This document shows positions 57,863 to 64,000 of a stretch of 64,000 nucleotides of DNA, in pieces (positions within the stretch are counted from its first letter, which is position 1; each line of letters begins with the position of its first letter). Origin of the DNA: Girardinichthys multiradiatus (Eukaryota > Chordata > Actinopteri > Cyprinodontiformes > Goodeidae); the NCBI RefSeq assembly GCF_021462225.1, contig NC_061804.1, positions 4,758,740-4,822,739 on the forward strand. Reading direction: 5' to 3'. The position numbers and the translations under genes were made by a program. The notes under the pieces were generated by a model. It was not told the origin of the DNA and ran no database searches. It worked only from the letters and a program-made list of their open reading frames with translations.

Positions 57863-59132
57863 CAGGGGTTGGACAATGAAACTGAAACACCCGTCATTTT
57901 AGTGTGGGAGGTTTCATGGCTAAATTGGACCAGCCTGGTAGCCAGTCTTCATTGATTGCACATTGCACCAGTAAGAGCAGAGTGTGAAGGTTTAATTAGC
58001 AGGGTAAGAGCACAGTTTTGATCAAAATATTGAAATGCACACAACATTATGGGTGACATACCAGAGTTCAAAAGAGGACAAATTGTTGGTGCACGTCTTG
58101 CTGGCGCATCTGTGACCAAGACAGCAAGTCTTTGTGATGTATCAAGAGCCACGGTATCCATGGTAATGTCAGCATACCACCAAGAAGGACGAACCACATC
58201 CAACAGGATTAACTGTGGACACAAGAGGAAGCTGTCTGAAAGGGATGTTCTGGTGCTAACCCGGATTGTATCCAAAAAACATAAAACCACAGCTGCCCAA
58301 ATCACGGCAGAATTAAATGTGCACCTCAACTCTCCTGTTTCCACCAGAACTGTCCATCAGGAGCTCCACAGGGTCAATATACACGGCCGGGCTGCTATAG
58401 CCAAACCTTTGGTCACTCATGCCTATGCCAAACCTCGGTTTCAATGGTGCAAGGAGCACAAATCTTGGGCTGTGGACAATGTGAAACATGTATTGTTCTC
58501 TGATGAGTCCACCTTTACTGTTTTCCCCACATCCGGGAGAGTTACGGCGTGGAGAAGCCCCAAAGAAGCGTACCACCCAGACTGTTGCATGCCCAGAGTG
58601 AAGCATGGGGGTGGATCAGTGATGGTTTGGACTGCCATATCATGGCATTCCCTTGGCCCAATACTTGTGCTAGATGGGTGCGTCACTGCCAAGGACTACC
58701 GAACCATTCTTGAGGACCATGTGCATCCAATGGTTCAAACATTGTATCCTGAAGGCGGTGCCGTGTATCAGGATGACAATGCACCAATACACACAGCAAG
58801 ACTGGTGAAAGATTGGTTTGATGAACATGAAAGTGAAGTTGAACATCTCCCATGGCCTTCACAGTCACCAGATCTAAATATTATTGAGCCACTTTGGGGT
58901 GTTTTGGAGGAACGAGTCAGGAAACGTTTTCCTCCACCAGTATCACGTAGTGACCTGGCCACTATCCTGTAAGAAGAATGGCTTAAAATCCCTCTGACCA
59001 CTGTGCAGGACTTGTATATGTCATTCCCAAGATGAATTGATGCTGTATTGGCCGCAAAAGGAGGCCCTACATCATACTAATAAATTATTGTGGTCTAAAA
59101 CCAGGTGTTTCAGTTTCATTGTCCAACCCCTG
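57863..59132 (+). mobile_element. Tc1-like (DD36E-spacing) transposon, copy B, full length
   Basis: The element is 1270 bp, flanked by TA (57861-57862 and 59133-59134), with ends that begin caggggttggacaatg and about 28 bp of clear terminal inverted repeat. One transposase gene at 58049-59080 has two late stop codons. It is the same family as 51911-52945, in opposite orientation about 5 kb away. Confidence 0.93.
58049..59080 (+). pseudogene. Tc1-like transposase with two nonsense codons near C-terminus
   Basis: The frame runs 343 codons to a natural TAA after GGPTSY. The first 307 codons are open and include the helix-turn-helix VTKTASLCDVSRATVS (residues 22-37), D152 (FSDES), the glycine-rich VKHGGGSVMVW, D243 (QDDNAPIHT) and E280 (NIIEPLW). 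There are 36 residues between D243 and E280, so the spacing is DD36E and not the usual DD34E. A CAA has become TAA at 58970-58972 and a CGA has become TGA at 59033-59035; copy A keeps both sense codons. The lost tail is about 36 residues, so some activity cannot be excluded but is unlikely. Confidence 0.9.
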
Positions 59133-59164
59133 TATTTTCTTTTAGCCTTAACTGCATGCCTGGT

Positions 59165-59290
59165 AGAAATTAGGGACGCACCAACATGAACATTTGGGCC
59201 AATTTTGGTATCCGATATTAACATTGCTGTTATAGCCGGTAACGATAACTGATATTATATATAATTCCCTACCCCTTTCAACTCCCCGAC
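59165..59290 (+). mobile_element. hAT-type terminal remnant
   Basis: The run tagggacgcaccaac, followed by gggccaattttggtatccgatatta and cggtaacgataactgatatta, resembles the ends of hAT elements with gatcgg/ccgata sub-repeats, like those of the element at 5520. No transposase is attached. Confidence 0.55.
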
Positions 59291-59294
59291 AAAA

Positions 59295-59900
59295 TTAGCT
59301 GAAGTTTGCTGAAATGTTGGTCCATTATACCTGATAGAACTGGTATAAGTGATTAAGGTTTGTAGGCCGTCTTGCTCTCACAGACCTTCTCAGCAATGCA
59401 CAAAAGAAGTCCAACTGAGACTGAGATCAGGGCTCGGTGATGGCCCGTCTAAAACATTTACTTTTTGTCCTAAAGACACTTTGTAACTAATTTGGTGGTA
59501 TATTTAGCATCGTTGTCCATCCGTTAGACCCATTTGTTAAAGCTTAAACATCCTGGCTGAAATCTTGGCTGATTTCTTATGGTTTCCCCATGATGTCCCT
59601 TAAGTAAGCAGTGTGTTTCTGCTTAATCTGCACCCACAAGTGTGCTTCCAGCTGTGACATCATCATCTCGGCAAATCTCTTAAAGGCATAGTACTTTTGG
59701 TGTATGTAAAAAAAAATAAATATAAATATCTTTACAGAAAAAGAAAAAAGTTATCAGTCTTATTATTCTGACATTTAGCAAATAGAAATATTGTTGGAGA
59801 TTATTATGACCATCTAAAGATAATTTATTTCCTCAAGTGTGCCACCTTTGTAAGTCTCTTCCAATTAATATATTTTGTTACAATTTAAGTTGAAAATTTA
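59295..59900 (-). mobile_element. Sleeping Beauty-like Tc1 remnant, internally deleted
   Basis: On minus, parts of the transposase gene end are visible in plus-strand form as gaaatgttggtccatt, gtttgtaggcc, gatcagggctcggtgatggcc and ttgtccatccgttagaccc, then a jump of several hundred bases to cttggctgatttctta, and the terminal region tgacatcatcatctcggcaa and attctgacatttagcaaata. The order and words match the Tc1 group that includes salmonid elements. It shares its 3' end with 61640-62315. Confidence 0.6.
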
Positions 59901-60484
59901 GACCTTAACTGTATGCCTGCAGTAAATTTACAGAAATATGTATTTTTGGAAATATTTCTTCTTGGTGGTGCTGATGGTAGAATATCCATCATCTACCTTG
60001 GTAATGGTGGTGTTTGTAATCTGATTTATCAAAGTATGAAGCATCTCTGATTTCATTCGTCAGGATCTGGGAAGATCAGTTTACCCGGTGAAGCGTGTAT
60101 GACTGTATGAAGCACGAGCAGTGTGGGATCTCACCCAGCAGATGGGACAAAGCAGCAGAAAAGACGATGATTTAAAAAGAGAAAGCAGCAGCCTGAGTGG
60201 ATTCAAGGTGACGTAGCTGCTCGGAGGTTACCAGACAAAGTGACTTCAAACTGACACCATCAGACAGCTCAATGCTGAGAAATGCGTGCGTGGGTGGAAG
60301 TGTGAGAGCATGACGTCCGATCCAAAAGTGACACGACGACACATAGTGGAGGTCTTTGTTCTGGAAGTTCACCAAAATACGTCTCAGTCCTGATTCACTG
60401 TGGGAAGCTCTGTAAATAAGAGATTAAATGATTCACCAGGGATATGAAGTTTTAATTAAAACATTTACTGGATTTTTTTCATTT
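59901..60484. other. Spacer, no recognised feature
   Basis: A more GC-balanced part at 60060-60420 has frames on both strands but no domain. Confidence 0.3.
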
Positions 60485-61265
60485 AAGCAACCTGATATTA
60501 GAGTTTCAGGAAGGTTCTATGTATAAATGTTTCGGATCCTCAAACTAATCTTAATATCAGACAAAGATAACCTGAGTAAATACAAAAAGCTGTTTTTCTA
60601 ATGGTGATTTGATTTTTTTAATGTATGGAGAAAAGTAATTGCTCCCTAAACCTAATATCTTCGTCGTGCCAACATCTGCCATCAAGTGCTTACCATAACT
60701 GGTAATGAGTCTTTTACATTGATGTGGAGTAATTTTCCACCCGCTCTTCTTTACAGAATTGTTTTATTTCAGCCAATATGGAGGGGTTTCCAGCCTAAAT
60801 GGCCTTTCTAATGTCATGCCAACCCAAAACCTGCTGGTGTGCTTCAGAGCATTGTGGGACATTCTCTTTCAGGAATTTTGGTGGACAGCAGAATTCATGG
60901 TTCCAGACCGTCACACTAGTACCACCATGTCAGACTGTTGATATATTTTTCCGAATGTTGTGTTAGATTTACCCCTTCCAAAAGGCTCCACTTTTGTCTC
61001 GTCAGACCACGGAGTATTTTCTCTAAAGTCTTGGGGATCATCAAAATGTTTTTTATTTTTTGGCAAATATGTGACGGGCCGTTCTTTTTGCTCAGCAGTG
61101 GTTTTTGCCTTGGAGTTCTACCATGGTGATCATTTTTACCCAGTTTCCTTCTTGTTGTTGAACCCAAAGCACTGCAAGCGAGGCCTGCAGTGCTTTAAAT
61201 ATTCTGGGTGCTTCTGTGGCCTTCTGGATGAGTTGTCTATAAATTCTTAAAGTAACTTTGGTTTG
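60485..61265 (-). mobile_element. Decayed Tc1-like transposon
   Basis: The minus frame 61167-60916 encodes STTRRKLGKNDHHGRTPRQKPLLSKKN, a typical Tc1 linker preceding the first catalytic site, with many later lesions. On plus the region has the same pieces as 16885-17700: tgagtaaatacaaaaagc, taatgagtcttttac and gcagaattgttt-like words, which shows that both are copies of one family. The plus strand also holds the gtcttggggatcatcaaaatg piece. It is not split by a SINE here. Confidence 0.75.
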
Positions 61266-61329
61266 TAAGTAAGTAAAACTACTTATTTACATTTTAAGTT
61301 TAAAACAACCACACCGTGCCAACAATGCA

Positions 61330-61639
61330 CAAAAAGAGAAAATAGCAAAAAGCAGATTTAAAGATATGGTTTTAACTGGCTTGTAAAATAGACCAGAATC
61401 CACTGATCTTAACTCCTATGGAAGAGAGTTCCAGAGTCTGGTGGCCACTGAAGGCTCTGTCCTCCTTTTGTTTTCACCTTAGAATTAGGAACCATCAGCA
61501 GGGCCTGGTCACTGGACCTCAGGGACTTGCCAGGGACATATGGGGTGCAGAAGCCCTCCGATATAAACTGGTGCCTTTCTTTAAAGAGCTCTGCAAGTTT
61601 TTTGACTCTGGTGTGGCATCAGCCATCTTCTATGGTATA
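61330..61639 (+). repeat. Unclassified dispersed repeat, possibly LINE 3' region
   Basis: The segment gagagttccagagtctggtggccactgaagg and catcagcagggcctggtcactggacctc looks like a repeat I associate with fish retroelement 3' ends, but I cannot name it. It directly precedes the Tc1 piece at 61640. Confidence 0.3.
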
Positions 61640-62315
61640 ATATGTTGGAACCATAGCTTATCTATTGGTGTCCAAATGGACAGTGACCCCAAGCATACTG
61701 GGAAATTAGTTACAAAGTGGCAAAAGACAAAAAAGGACCAAAATGTCAATGTTTTGAAGTGGTCACCACAAAGCCCTGATCTCAATTGCATAATAAATCT
61801 GATAAAAAGATATGACCTACAAAGTGACCTACTAACCTGACCCAGTTACAAGTTCTGTCAAGAGGAATGGGCCAAAATTCCAGCAAACTATGGCGAGAAG
61901 CATGTGGAGGAACACCTAAAATATTTGACAAGTGATTCAGTTCAATTCAGGGCGACGGTGGCTCCAGTGGTAGGGGTTCGTCATGTATCCAGTGGGTTCC
62001 AGGTCCGAACCCCCTCCGTCTGTCTCAGTCGTCGTGTCACCGGGCAAGATACTTCACCTGCCTTGGCTGCTCATGTGGTCAGAAAGCTCGTCTGGCGCCG
62101 ATTCTGTCAGTCTGCCTCAGGGCAGCTGTGGCTACAATGTATCCTACCAGAAAAAATTGAAATCATTATTTTGACTTTAAGCAAATAGAAATACTTTTGG
62201 TAATACTAACTGACCTTAAGAAAGAAGAAGCATAGTATGATTTAATGTCCAACAGTGTGAACATAGTTATATATCTTTTTATACAGTGTGTATATATCTG
62301 GTTTCAGCTGTGTAT
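61640..62315 (+). mobile_element. Sleeping Beauty-like Tc1 3' half, interrupted by a SINE
   Basis: The frame at 61418-61840 ends in DSDPKHTGKLVTKWQKTK and LKWSPQSPDLN, the second catalytic aspartate and DLN motifs of a Tc1 transposase; the expected glutamate in PIEN has been lost (CIIN). It continues as ggaatgggccaaaattccagc. After the SINE the terminal region resumes with acttttggtaatactaactgacc and ends ctggtttcagctgtgta at about 62315. The 5' half is missing. Confidence 0.75.
61938..62150 (+). mobile_element. tRNA-derived SINE nested in Tc1
   Basis: The head (gggcgacggtggctcc as A-box region, ggtccgaacccc as B-box region) is followed by the body tctcagtcgtcgtgtcaccgggcaagatacttcacc and ctggcgccgattctgtcagtctgcc, ending gtggctacaatgtatcctacc. 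This belongs to a different family from the SINE at 41884. Tc1 sequence continues on both sides. Confidence 0.8.
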
Positions 62316-64000
62316 ATAGTGGGTTTTTTTTTTACTCTAAATGGACTAAAAACACTTTACTTTTGGAGAATTGCTTATTCTCTCTACACTCAGTGAGAGG
62401 ATACTTTAGACGTACAACAGGATGACTGATTTATTTTAATGACGGTGAAGTATCAGGTGCTCCTCCCTGCTGGTTGAGTTTCTACATCCATTACAAAGCT
62501 CACGACCAGATACATGAGAGGGCTCGCATCCTCTCAACCTCCGCCGCCTCTCTTCATTTTGATCTTCTTCATGATGGAGGAGTCTGTAATCGGGAAAAAT
62601 AACCTGCAATCAGCTCCATTGTCACTCTCAGATGAGTCGTCCTCTGAGCACCACGCAGCAGCAGAGAAATTTAAAAATGTATTCCACATTGTCAGCTTGC
62701 CAATTTTCTTCGAATGCCACAGTTAAACAGTTAAACCACACCAGACATGCGTCATGTGTTTGTTGAAAAGAAAGTCAGAGCTGAGCCCATATGTTTAATT
62801 TATCTTCATGAATCACACCTGTGAGGGCGTGGTCATAAGGCTCACCTGCTGAGATCTGCAGGGCTTGTCACCTTTCTCTGCTGATTTTAGTACAGGTCTT
62901 CCCTACCCTGTGGGAGGAGTGGTAGACTGGACATCATGATAGAAATGGAGGGAATAAGAAGTAGAGCTTTGGGGTGGATTCTGCTGTCACTTAGCAGTGA
63001 AATCTGCAGCACCCTACGTGTAAACCACAATTTTAATGTGATGCAAACATACATCACATGCATGAGGGGATACACTTATAGGCCATACCTAGTGGTCTAG
63101 TAGAGGTGCGGTCCACTTTGCTGTGCTGGTGGATTAAGCCTAACTAATCAGTGTGCTTCAGTGCACATTTCTCCCCTTAATGAGTAGTTTGAGGAACCTT
63201 AATATCAAACGTGCTAATACACAATTCACACCTAATTAGCTATCATATGCAAATACAACCAAAGAATTCTGAATTATTTCAGTAGTTGAATTTTAAAGTT
63301 TATATTTAAGGTGTGATAACTTTCTTTACATGACCTGCTGCTATGTTTCAGATAATTATTAACATTCAGTGTATTTGTGTAATGTTGGAAGAAACACATA
63401 TGCATTTTTTACATTGAAAACAACATTTTCTTGTTTCCGTCATATCAAATTAACAGGAGGAAAAAAAGTCAACCATGCGTACAGTCAGAGGTATCTCATT
63501 TTAATAGCTTACAAACAGAGGCCATATTCTTCGAGGGTTTTCCAGCAGAAGAATGTCAATGTATCATCCATACAGACCCGCTGCAGTCTCAGGGTTGAAC
63601 CCGGATCTTGGTTAGACCTGCCGCTATTCCAGCTGTGATCAGGATGAGATGGATGTCTCTTTATGGAGGCATAACAACAGGTTAATTACCTGAAGTCAAA
63701 TCATTTTGTTGCCACTTGTAAACAAGAAAATAAACTGAAGAAAGAAACAGAAATCTTTCCGAAAGCTATAGAAGGAATTCCAGTTACAAACTGGTTTATA
63801 GTGGTTACAGTGGAAATAAACAGTATATTAAAAAAAACAAAAAACATTAGACTAATGGATCAGTGAAGGCACATTTGATCCATCCATCCCCACATTATTG
63901 TGCATTTCTTGTTTTTCTTCTTGTTTATTCCTTATTTAAACAATTGGGATCAACGTATAAGAGGACTAAAAGGAACAAACAAATGTCCATCTATTAGATT
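62316..64000. other. Terminal spacer, no recognised gene
   Basis: Short frames at 62514-62726 and 63369-63638 carry no domain motif. The segment 62440-62720 is somewhat GC-richer. Confidence 0.35.

Noticed and set aside
57949..58344. 131-codon minus-strand frame
   Set aside because: It is the complement of the DD36E transposase gene start.
61938..62150. Possible tRNA gene
   Set aside because: This is also a SINE head nested in Tc1 sequence.
62514..62726. 70-codon plus-strand frame beginning MRGLASSQPPPP
   Set aside because: No signal, domain or splice context supports it.

Overview
This window looks like nuclear DNA of a ray-finned fish, most likely a teleost. It contains one recognisable single-copy gene and is otherwise packed with transposable elements of types characteristic of fish: Rex1, Rex3, L2-clade LINEs, many Tc1/mariner families, a hAT element and tRNA-headed SINEs. 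I see no prokaryotic operons, CRISPR arrays or rRNA genes. The species cannot be fixed from the sequence alone.

Host gene: prr7 (proline-rich synaptic membrane protein 7) lies on the minus strand. Coding exon 1 is at 33983-34319 and coding exon 2 at 18898-19448. They are separated by a 14.5 kb intron, and the splice sites join in phase to give a 295-residue protein. It has an N-terminal membrane segment with a cysteine cluster, a proline-rich middle with a PPxY motif and a C-terminal PDZ-ligand tail. A GC-rich block at about 42717-42930 ends in a strong minus-strand splice donor and is a candidate 5' untranslated first exon and promoter. The intron is filled with a LINE fragment, a Rex1 copy and three decayed Tc1 copies.

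Layout. 1-5470: a decayed L2-type LINE on plus, joined to a short Rex3 fragment on plus, then a long Rex3 element on minus. 5520-8341: a complete but mutated hAT element with an 8-bp target duplication and an intron-containing transposase. 8763-10371 and 12037-13647: two near-identical Tc1 elements in opposite orientation; the first has an intact 334-residue DD34E transposase and the second is stopped by one nonsense codon. 13650-15725: diverged copies of an unnamed repeat. 16885-17700: a Tc1 remnant split by a SINE. 18060-34319: prr7. 35080-42150: Rex3, Tc1 and SINE fragments. 43041-44611: a foldback-like element with arms of about 450 bp. 44820-48135: a nearly complete L2-type LINE on minus with one stop and one frameshift. 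50790-51205: a degenerate minisatellite. 51911-59132: two copies of a second Tc1-like family whose catalytic spacing is DD36E, one internally deleted, plus a Tc1-derived short element next to a (TATC)n array. 59165-62315: decayed hAT, Tc1 and SINE sequences nested in one another. 62316-64000: no recognised feature.

The transposons form autonomous/defective pairs rather than a cooperating gene system. The intact transposase at 9090-10094 could in principle act on its neighbour. The two DD36E copies carry complementary defects. I did not find a novel multi-gene system. The most noteworthy items are the intact Tc1 transposase and its inverted partner, the microhomology-flanked deletion in the DD36E pair, the foldback element, the LINE/Rex3 chimeric junction and the prr7 gene structure.
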